Positions 57,915-64,000 of a DNA stretch of 64,000 bases are shown one piece after another. The first letter of the stretch is position 1; each line of letters begins with the position of its first letter. The DNA is taken from NCBI RefSeq assembly GCF_033366695.1, contig NZ_JAOBTQ010000001.1:682001-746000 (forward strand), written 5' to 3'. The notes beneath the pieces are model-generated. The model searched no databases. It was given only the letters and a program-made list of their open reading frames with translations, and had not been told where the DNA came from. The translations under genes were made by a program, and so were the position numbers. Origin of the DNA: Streptomyces sp. SCL15-4. Lineage in GTDB: Bacteria > Actinomycetota > Actinomycetes > Streptomycetales > Streptomycetaceae.

Positions 57915-59285
57915 ATGGTGTGCGGCCCGGGTGTGACCCTGTACGACCTGTGGGACCGGCTGCCCCGCCAGGCCCGCGCGGAACTGCTGAGCCGGAGCGC
58001 CGGGGCCCGCGGCTGGTGGGTTCCCGACGCGCTGCCGGGCCGCTGGGAGGCGTTGCGCCCGCTGGTCTTCTCGGCGCCGGACTACCACCGGTTCGGCGAG
58101 CTGGCGGCGGGCGTGCTCCGGTGCGCGCTCCTCGCCTGCCGGCGCCGGGCCGGCACCGCCGGCGAGCTGTACCGGGCGCTGGACGACCACCGCGAGCCGC
58201 GGCTGCTGGACCCGGCGCAGCCGCTGTCCGATCCCGCGCTGCCGCGCCTGGCCCGGCCCGACGCGCTGCTGGCCGGAGGCAGGCCGTGGTTCGTCGAGCT
58301 GAACGTCGGTCCCAACATCTACGGCGTCCCGGGCCTGGACAGGCGCGCCGCGGCGTTCGCCCGGTACTGGCCGGACGGCACGCTGGTGGCGCCGCCGTCG
58401 ACCCTGCGCGCCCGGGCGGCGGCCCTGGCGCGGGCCGTGCCGGGGCCGGCCGGCGGGCGTGCCCGGGTGCTGGTGCCGACGTGGCGGGCGGCCTCGGGCA
58501 TCGCGGCGAAGCTGGACGGCGTCCGCGCGCTGCGCCGCTATCTGCGGCCGGCCGCGCAGGCCGCCGCGGCGGCGGGTCTGGAGGTGACGGTCGCGGATCT
58601 GTCCGAGGTGCGCGGCGGAGCCGACGGGCTGTGGGTGGGCGAGGAACGCGTCGATGTGGTCTTCAACCAGTTCCTCGGTGCGGTGGTGACGGACACGGCG
58701 GCCCTCGGCGTGCTGCGCGAGGCGGTTCTCGCCGGCGGTGTGCGGCTGTTCGTCCCGGAGGCGTCGTGCCTGCTCGGCGCCAAGCGGGTGCTGGCCTGGA
58801 TGCACGAGGATCTGGACCGCTACCCGCCGGCGGACCGGGAGCTGATCGAGGGACATGTGCCGTGGACGGCGTGGCTCGGGCCCGGGCAGTGCGCCGCACG
58901 GCGCCGGTTGATCCTGGCCCGCGCCGCGCGGGAGCGGACCGGTCTCGTCGTCAAACCCTCGTGCGGCCACGGCGGCACGGGATTCGTCTCCGGTGCCGAG
59001 GTCACCGAGCGGGAGTGGCTCGACCTGCTGGCGCGGCGGTCCGGCGAGGAGACGCTCGTGCTGCAGCGCCGGCTCGTGCCCGACACCGCCCGGATGCGGT
59101 TCCGGAGCCTCGACGGCGCGTGCGGCACGGCCCGGGTGCCGTTCGTCCTCTCGCCGTTCCTGCTGAACGGCCGCCCCGCGGGCGCCCATGTGCGCCATGC
59201 GAGCCCCGACTCGCCCGCCGGCGCGCCGGTGAACACGGCGGCGGGAGCGGTGTCCAACACGGTGCTGCTCCTCCCGGATCCGTGA
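57915..59285 (+). CDS. ATP-grasp-like protein of unknown function
   Basis: 456 residues. The C-terminal part contains a nucleotide-binding stretch TGLVVKPSCGHGGTGFVSGA near residue 345, like the Lys and Gly-rich loop of ATP-grasp enzymes, followed by a Glu/Gln-containing strand (TLVLQRRLVP). Earlier segments include WFVELNVGPNIYGVPGLDRR, RARVLVPTWRAASGIAAKLD and DVVFNQFLGAVVTD. No close characterised homologue is known to me. It could be an amide or ester ligase in a natural-product or cofactor pathway. It precedes the iron-sulfur protein gene by 93 nt and both may form a small pathway. Confidence 0.6.
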   Translation: MVCGPGVTLYDLWDRLPRQARAELLSRSAGARGWWVPDALPGRWEALRPLVFSAPDYHRFGELAAGVLRCALLACRRRAGTAGELYRALDDHREPRLLDPAQPLSDPALPRLARPDALLAGGRPWFVELNVGPNIYGVPGLDRRAAAFARYWPDGTLVAPPSTLRARAAALARAVPGPAGGRARVLVPTWRAASGIAAKLDGVRALRRYLRPAAQAAAAAGLEVTVADLSEVRGGADGLWVGEERVDVVFNQFLGAVVTDTAALGVLREAVLAGGVRLFVPEASCLLGAKRVLAWMHEDLDRYPPADRELIEGHVPWTAWLGPGQCAARRRLILARAARERTGLVVKPSCGHGGTGFVSGAEVTEREWLDLLARRSGEETLVLQRRLVPDTARMRFRSLDGACGTARVPFVLSPFLLNGRPAGAHVRHASPDSPAGAPVNTAAGAVSNTVLLLPDP

Positions 59286-59340
59286 CACCGGCCCGTCGGC
59301 GGCAACCGCGATCTTGCCCATCGGGCCGCCTCCCGGCATA

Positions 59341-59363
59341 GTGAGTTTGAAAATCCAACTCAC
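59341..59363. promoter_or_regulatory. 23-bp inverted repeat upstream of the iron-sulfur gene
   Basis: GTGAGTTTGA - AAA - TCCAACTCAC: 10-bp arms with one mismatch around 3 nt, 15 nt upstream of the ATG at 59379. Looks like a TetR/MarR/HxlR-type operator. The next ribosome site GGGAGG follows immediately. Confidence 0.6.
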
Positions 59364-59378
59364 AGGGAGGGTGTCGGG

Positions 59379-60467
59379 ATGCGCGAACCACGGGGCGCGG
59401 AGGAAACCGGACGGCCGAAGCTGCCCGCGAAGCTCGCCGGCCATCCGTCCGTCCGGGCCGTCCTCGCACGCCGGGACGCCGGCACGGCGGACGGGCCGCC
59501 GCCGGTGATCGACGCGGAGTGGCTGCGCGAGCTGTGTCTGGCCGCCGGCGCCGACGACGCGGCGGCGGTGAGCCTCGGCCATCCCGATCTCGCCGGGGAA
59601 CGCGAGCACGCGCTGACCGCGCTGCCGGGCACGCGCACCCTCGTCTCGCTCGTGGTCCGGATGAACCGCGACAACTACCGCTCGCCGGCCCGCAGCGTGG
59701 CGAACCAGGAGTTCCACCAGGCCGACGAACAGATCAACCACGCCGCCCGGGCGGTCGCCCGGGCCCTGCAGGACGCCGGTCACCGCGCGCTGAACCCGTC
59801 GGCCGGCTTCCCGCAGGAGATGGAACACTTTCCCGGCCGTATCTGGGTGGTGGCGCACAAGACGGTCGCCGTGGCGGCGGGCCTCGGCGTGATGGGGCTG
59901 CACCGCAACGTCATCCACCCGAAGTTCGGCACCTTCGTCCTGCTGGCCACCGTACTGGTGGACGCGGAGGTGAGCGCGTACGGGCGGCCGCTGGACTACA
60001 ACCCGTGCATCGACTGCAAGTTGTGCGTCGCCGCCTGCCCCGTCGGCGCCCTCACGAAGGACGGCGAGTTCGACTTCCTCGCCTGCGTCACGCACAACTA
60101 CCGGGAGTTCATGAGCGGTTTCACCGACTGGGCGCAGACGGTGGCCGACAGCGCGGACGCCGCCGACTTCCGCTCCCGCGTCACCGATCCCGAGAACGCG
60201 TCGATGTGGCAGAGCCTGGCGTTCAAGCCGAACTACAAGTCCGGTTACTGCGTGGCCGTCTGTCCCGCCGGGGAGGATGTCATCGGCCCCTACCTCGACG
60301 ACCGCAAGGCGTTCATGGACACGGTGCTGCGTCCGCTCCAGGACAAGACCGAGACGCTGTACGTCCTGCCGGGCTCCGAGGCGCAGCGGTACGCGGAGCG
60401 GCGCTTCCCGCACAAGCCCGTCAAGGAGGTGACCGGCGGCTGGCGGCCCCGGTCCGAGGGCGCCTGA
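59379..60467 (+). CDS. 4Fe-4S protein resembling epoxyqueuosine-reductase / reductive-dehalogenase ferredoxin-like domains
   Basis: 362 residues from an ATG with GGGAGG upstream. A ferredoxin-type motif CIDCKLCVAACPVG lies near residues 209-222, with a second cysteine group YCVAVCPAGED near 290, together able to hold two 4Fe-4S clusters. The region before (FPQEMEHFPGRIWVVAHKTV, AVAAGLGVMGLHRNVIHPKF) resembles the QueG / dehalogenase-type fold next to the ferredoxin domain. No cobalamin-binding signature is obvious. Cytoplasmic. An operator-like repeat sits at the promoter. The reaction is unknown; some reduction is likely. Confidence 0.72.
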   Translation: MREPRGAEETGRPKLPAKLAGHPSVRAVLARRDAGTADGPPPVIDAEWLRELCLAAGADDAAAVSLGHPDLAGEREHALTALPGTRTLVSLVVRMNRDNYRSPARSVANQEFHQADEQINHAARAVARALQDAGHRALNPSAGFPQEMEHFPGRIWVVAHKTVAVAAGLGVMGLHRNVIHPKFGTFVLLATVLVDAEVSAYGRPLDYNPCIDCKLCVAACPVGALTKDGEFDFLACVTHNYREFMSGFTDWAQTVADSADAADFRSRVTDPENASMWQSLAFKPNYKSGYCVAVCPAGEDVIGPYLDDRKAFMDTVLRPLQDKTETLYVLPGSEAQRYAERRFPHKPVKEVTGGWRPRSEGA

Positions 60468-60513
60468 GCCACCGGGGGTGGTGGCGTGCGGGCGGAGCGT
60501 CGCCCGCCTCGGC

Positions 60514-60819
60514 ATGCGGGCGGCCGTGTCGCCCCTCCTGCTCAGCGGGTATGTGTCGGTGCCCGCCGTCGTCGGCCACGCCTTCGTGAGTTCGGCGCGT
60601 GCCGACACGGCCAAGGAGTTCGCCGGCCCCGCGGCGAGGCTCGATCCGCCGCACATGGGCATGGCCGGCCGGCCCGGCTGGATCGCCACCGGCACGTCCG
60701 TCGCCTTCCTGGCGCTGACCGGCCGGCTCCGGCCGTCCTTCCACGCTCGCGACCGCGCCGGCCGGCTCCCCGCCGACGACCGCGATCCCGCCCCCGCACG
60801 AACCCCCGTACGCCCCTGA
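60514..60819 (+). CDS. Hypothetical small membrane-type protein
   Basis: 101 residues from the ATG at 60514 (a GTG at 60478 is also in frame). Hydrophobic segments AAVSPLLLSGYVSVPAVVGH and GWIATGTSVAFLALTG could span the membrane; the tail is Pro/Arg/Asp-rich. No family recognised and no clear ribosome site. It may be real or a GC-rich chance frame; coding character is moderate. It lies between the iron-sulfur and GlxA-type genes. Confidence 0.35.
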   Translation: MRAAVSPLLLSGYVSVPAVVGHAFVSSARADTAKEFAGPAARLDPPHMGMAGRPGWIATGTSVAFLALTGRLRPSFHARDRAGRLPADDRDPAPARTPVRP

Positions 60820-60852
60820 GCCGAGGCGCACGGGGCTCGTACCCTGGTACGC

Positions 60853-61809
60853 GTGTCAACCTCCGGTCTGCGTCGCGTCACCGTCCTTGTGCTCGAGGGG
60901 GCCAAGCCGCTCGATGTCGGCATTCCGGCCCAGGTGTTCACGACCCGGGCGAGCATGCCGTACGAGGTGCGGGTGTGCGGCGCGGCGCCCGGTCTCGTGA
61001 CGGGTGGCGACGGGCTGTCGTACCACGTCGCCGACGGCCTCGACGCGCTTCGGTGGGCCGACATCGTCTTCATCCCCGGCTACCGGTTCCCGGACCGCGA
61101 GGACCCGCCGGCCGCCGTGGTCGACGCGCTGCTCGCCGCCCATGCCCGGGGCGCGCGGCTCGCCGCCATCTCGACGGGCGCCTTCGCGCTCGCCGCCACG
61201 GGCCTGCTGGACGGCAGGCGTGCCACGACCCACTGGCACTACACACGGGCGCTCAGGGCGAAGCACCCGCTGGTCCGGGTCGACGAGAACGTGCTCTTCG
61301 TCGACGAGGGCAGCGTGCTGACGTCGGCCGGTGCCGCCTCGGGCATCGACCTGTGTCTGCACATCCTGCGGGGGGACCTCGGGGTGGCCGCGTCGAACCA
61401 CGCGGCCCGGCGCCTGGTCGCGGCCCCTTACCGCAGCGGCGGCCAGGCGCAGTACGTGCCGCGCAGCCTGCCCGAGCCGCTCGGCGAGCGGTTCGCCGCC
61501 ACCCGCGAGTGGGCGCTGCACCGGCTCGGCGAGCCCCTCACCCTCAAGGCGCTGGCCCGGCACGCGGCGGTCTCGCCGCGCACGTTCTCCCGGCGCTTCG
61601 TCGAGGACACGGGCTACACGCCGATGCAGTGGGTCATGCGCGCCCGCATCGACCTGGCCCGAGAACTGCTGGAGCGCACGGAACGGAGCATCGAGCAGAT
61701 CGCCGCCGACGTCGGCCTCGGCACCGGCACCAATCTGCGGGCCCACTTCCAGCACATCCTCGGCACCACCCCGAGCGAATACCGGCGCACCTTCTTCCGG
61801 CGCGGCTAG
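60853..61809 (+). CDS. GlxA-type AraC regulator (DJ-1/PfpI domain plus AraC HTH)
   Basis: 318 residues from the GTG at 60853. The N-terminal DJ-1/PfpI-like domain (VTVLVLEGAKPLDVGIPAQV, IVFIPGYRFPD, AAISTGAFALAATGLLDGRR with a Thr in place of the nucleophile Cys) is followed by a C-terminal AraC HTH (TLKALARHAAVSPRTFSRRF, ERSIEQIAADVGLGTGTNLR). Typical of GlxA/FtrA regulators that sense a metabolite. Its stop codon CTAG-overlapping TAG is the insertion point of an IS5-family element, which leaves the protein intact. The target is unknown. Confidence 0.88.
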   Translation: MSTSGLRRVTVLVLEGAKPLDVGIPAQVFTTRASMPYEVRVCGAAPGLVTGGDGLSYHVADGLDALRWADIVFIPGYRFPDREDPPAAVVDALLAAHARGARLAAISTGAFALAATGLLDGRRATTHWHYTRALRAKHPLVRVDENVLFVDEGSVLTSAGAASGIDLCLHILRGDLGVAASNHAARRLVAAPYRSGGQAQYVPRSLPEPLGERFAATREWALHRLGEPLTLKALARHAAVSPRTFSRRFVEDTGYTPMQWVMRARIDLARELLERTERSIEQIAADVGLGTGTNLRAHFQHILGTTPSEYRRTFFRRG

Positions 61810-62694
61810 GTCGTGTCCGCAAAGTGTTGGCGTCGTTGGTCTGTTCATGGTGCGTCGTCATGAGCTGACCGATGAGTCGTGGTCGGTGATCGAGCCGTTG
61901 CTGGCGCCGGCGCGGATGGGCCGGCCGGTGCGGGACCGCCGCCAGGTGGTCAACGGCATCCTGTGGAAGCTGTCGACGGGGGCCGCCTGGCGGGACCTGC
62001 CCGAACGTTACGGCCCGTGGAAGACGGTCTACGAACGCTTCCGCCGCTGGTCCGCCGACGGCACCTGGGACCGGCTCCTGGCCCATGTCCAGCAGCACTC
62101 GGATGCCGTCGGCACGGTCGACTGGACGGTCGTGTGTGTCGACTCCACCACCGTGCGGGCCCACCAGCATGCGGCCGGGGCCCGAAAAGGGGGCTCTGGC
62201 CGGGTGAGGCGATCGGCCGGTCCCGCGGCGGGCTGACCACGAAGATCCACCTCGCCTGCGACGGGCGGGGCCGGCCACTGGCCTTCACCATCACCGCCGG
62301 AAACGTCAACGACTGCACCCAGTTCGAGCAGGTCATGGCCCGCATCAGCGTCCGCCGGCGCGGGCCCGGACGGCCCCGTACCAGGCCTGAGCGGGTCGTC
62401 GCCGACAAGGGCTACTCGTCCATGAAGATTCGCTCCTACCTGCGCAGGCGCGGCATCAAGGCGGTGATCCCGGAGCGGATCGACCAGATCAACGGCCGCC
62501 TGCGCCGAGGCGAGAGTCTGTGCCGGCTGGACCGGGCCGCCTACCGGCGCCGCAACGTCGTCGAGCGCTGCTTCAACCGGCTCAAGCATCACAAGGCCCT
62601 GGCCACCCGCTACGACAAACGCGCCCGCCACTACCAAGCCCTGGTCACCCTCGCCTGCCTACAACTCTGGCTGCCCTGACTTTGCGGACACGAC
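61810..62694 (+). mobile_element. IS5-family insertion sequence, 885 bp, intact ends
   Basis: 16-bp perfect terminal inverted repeats (GTCGTGTCCGCAAAGT at 61810 and its complement ending at 62694) are flanked by a CTAG direct repeat (61806-61809, 62695-62698), the CTAG-type target duplication known for IS5-family elements. The left CTAG includes the stop codon of the GlxA-type gene. Contains one transposase gene in two overlapping frames. Confidence 0.92.
61847..62679 (+). CDS. IS5-family transposase, two frames joined by -1 shift
   Basis: Frame A starts at the ATG at 61847 and ends at 62236 (129 residues: VRRHELTDESWSVIEPLLAP, RQVVNGILWKLSTGAAWRDL, WTVVCVDSTTVRAHQHAAGA with the first catalytic Asp). 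Frame B continues from about 62190 to 62679 (GRSRGGLTTKIHLACDGRGR, VVADKGYSSMKIRSYLRRRG, RNVVERCFNRLKHHKALATR with Asp and Glu of the DDE triad). The overlap at 62185-62193 is an AAAAGGGGG run, suited to -1 slippage as known for this group. All DDE residues are present across the two frames. Confidence 0.88.
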
Positions 62695-62742
62695 CTAGGC
62701 ATACGGCGGCGGGCGGAGGGGTTCCGTGCCCGCACGGGTACG

Positions 62743-63660
62743 GTGCGGAGGGTGAACCGTCAGCAGCTGGAGTACTTTCTCGCGGTCGCCGAACACGGCA
62801 GCCTCGGTCACGCGGCGGTGGCCGCCGGGGTGAGTCAGCCGTCGCTGTCGCAGGCTCTGGGGACGCTGGAGAAGGAGCTGGGCGCGGCCCTGGTGCGCCG
62901 GGTACGGCGAGGGGCCGTACTCACGCCCGCCGGGCGCGCGTTCGTGCCCCATGCGCGGCTGCTGCTGCGGGAGCTGCGCCGGACGGGCGAAGTGCTCGAC
63001 CAGCTGGACGGCAGGCCGGCCGGAGAGCTGGACCTGGTCACCACGCCGGTGCTGGCGGTCGATCCGTGCGCCCTCCTGCTCGGGCGGTTCCGCGGGCTCC
63101 ATCCCGAGGTGCGGGTGCGGGTGCGGGTCACCGACCGCGACGCGGAGGTGCGCGACATACTGGCCGACGGCCGGGCCGAGGTGGGCGTGGGCTATCTGCC
63201 CCTGGACGCGGACGGCATCGTGGTGCGGGCCTGGGCGGAGCACGAGATCATGGCCGTCTTCCCGCCCGACGAGCCGCCCCTGCCCGATCCGTTGCCGGTG
63301 CGGTTGCTGGCCGGCCGGGAGACGGTGGGGGTCACCGGACACAGCCGGCAGCGGGAACTGGTGGGCGATCACCTGGCGGTCCACGGGGTGCGTCCGCGGA
63401 TCACGGTGGAGGTGGCGCACCGGGAGATGGTGATTCCCCTGGTGCTGGCCGGCGCGGGCATGTCCTTTGTCGCCGGGAGGGCGGCGCGCTGGGCCGCCGG
63501 GCAGGGGGCGCGGGTTTGCCGGCTCGATCCGCCGCTGCGCCAGCCTTATGGGCTGGCGTACGTGCCGGGCCGGCTGTCCCCGGCCGCCCGGGCGCTGGCC
63601 GGCCTGGCCATGGCGCCGGAGCACACCGAGCGCGTGGACGGTGGGTCCGTTGACGGGTGA
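62743..63660 (+). CDS. LysR-family transcriptional regulator
   Basis: 305 residues from a GTG; another GTG 9 nt in is possible. HTH: LEYFLAVAEHGSLGHAAVAA, GVSQPSLSQALGTLEKELGA, LVRRVRRGAVLTPAG. Substrate-binding domain to the end. Follows the insertion sequence by ~50 nt; the CTAG footprint suggests its original upstream neighbour was the GlxA-type gene. It overlaps the next LysR gene by ~20 nt on the same strand. Confidence 0.88.
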   Translation: MRRVNRQQLEYFLAVAEHGSLGHAAVAAGVSQPSLSQALGTLEKELGAALVRRVRRGAVLTPAGRAFVPHARLLLRELRRTGEVLDQLDGRPAGELDLVTTPVLAVDPCALLLGRFRGLHPEVRVRVRVTDRDAEVRDILADGRAEVGVGYLPLDADGIVVRAWAEHEIMAVFPPDEPPLPDPLPVRLLAGRETVGVTGHSRQRELVGDHLAVHGVRPRITVEVAHREMVIPLVLAGAGMSFVAGRAARWAAGQGARVCRLDPPLRQPYGLAYVPGRLSPAARALAGLAMAPEHTERVDGGSVDG

Positions 63661-64000
63661 ACCGGGGCGGGGATCGCCGTTCACCGGGCTGCGGCAGGCC
63701 GAGTACTTCCTGGCCGTGGTCGACAGCGGCGGCATCACCGCGGCGGCGCGGCGGCTGCGCGTGGCACAGCCGTCCCTGTCGCAGACCATGCGCGCGATCG
63801 AACGGCAGGCGGGCACCGAGCTGTTCGAGCGGACGCCGCGCGGAGTCGTGCCCACCCCGGCGGGCCGGGCCCTGGTGGAACCGGCGCGGCGGCTGCTGGC
63901 GGCCCGCCGGGCGGCCGGCCGGGCGGTCTCGGACGTGGCGTCGCTGCGCGCCGGACGCCTGGAACTGGTGGCGCACGCCTCGGTGACGGCCGATCCGCTG
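63641..64000 (+). CDS. LysR-family transcriptional regulator, N-terminal part (cut by window end)
   Basis: At least 120 residues from a GTG at 63641 (or TTG 63650), overlapping the previous stop. HTH: LRQAEYFLAVVDSGGITAAA, RRLRVAQPSLSQTMRAIERQ, LFERTPRGVVPTPAG. The effector domain begins (LRAGRLELVAHASVTAD) and leaves the window. Tandem overlapping LysR genes suggest a joint or duplicated control of a downstream operon not seen here. Confidence 0.85.
   Translation, partial: MGPLTGEPGRGSPFTGLRQAEYFLAVVDSGGITAAARRLRVAQPSLSQTMRAIERQAGTELFERTPRGVVPTPAGRALVEPARRLLAARRAAGRAVSDVASLRAGRLELVAHASVTADPL

Noticed and set aside
57447..61073. A 1208-codon minus-strand open frame
   Set aside because: Antisense to the exporter, ATP-grasp, iron-sulfur and GlxA genes, whose motifs are all on the plus strand; composition is typical of a high-GC shadow frame.

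Overview
The window is Streptomyces-type chromosome: very high GC, strong GC bias at third codon positions, many GTG starts behind purine-rich ribosome sites, and Streptomyces hallmarks such as an AfsA / ArpA-type butyrolactone pair, mycothiol-dependent-isomerase-like and SPW-repeat proteins, and a perfect CebR-type box. No rRNA, tRNA or CRISPR array was seen. The mix of secreted hydrolases, sugar uptake, many regulators, pseudogenes and mobile DNA fits accessory or arm-like chromosome.

Layout. 1-9.6 kb: the 5' end of a photolyase gene behind a DUF2867-type SDR gene, a decayed rhodanese-YceI gene, and several regulator / enzyme or regulator / exporter pairs. 9.9-17.3 kb: a stress or dormancy block with a GAF histidine kinase, a NarL-type response regulator, two paralogous FMN-binding split-barrel proteins, a STAS protein, an SPW membrane protein, an erythromycin-esterase-like enzyme and a DUF2267 protein. 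The intergenic DNA of this block carries repeated GGGCCG-NN-CGGCCC palindromes resembling DevR/OsdR boxes. 17.4-22.7 kb: secreted proteins, including an SGNH hydrolase and a GH5 mannanase-like enzyme with a CebR-type box. 23.1-25.9 kb: a butyrolactone receptor, AfsA-type synthase and HAD phosphatase. 25.9-35.1 kb: dihydroxyacetone kinase (dhaKL) and a sugar ABC transporter with GH1 and GH31 enzymes, probably for xyloside-containing oligosaccharides.

35.2-41.4 kb: an acetyltransferase, a MerR regulator with a typical stretched MerR promoter driving an unusual double alpha/beta-hydrolase, a PAP2 membrane enzyme, and a monooxygenase-like gene behind a perfect SoxR box but cut short at its 3' end. 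41.4-46.8 kb: visibly lower-GC, foreign-looking DNA with small unknown genes, two membrane proteins, and three translationally coupled genes (tyrosine integrase, small HTH regulator, zinc-ribbon recombinase). Three CGCATC-N-GATGCG palindromes lie in front of that trio. This is the best candidate for a poorly described mobile element.

47.2-54.3 kb: a regulator diverging from an alcohol dehydrogenase / cupin / SDR operon with an internal SDR chimera, a Tn3 transposase remnant, and a TetR / exporter pair. 54.3-64 kb: VOC and DoxX proteins, a second exporter, a rare ATP-grasp plus iron-sulfur protein pair behind a 23-bp inverted repeat, a GlxA-type regulator whose stop codon is the target of an intact 885-bp IS5-family element, and two tandem LysR genes, the last cut by the window end.
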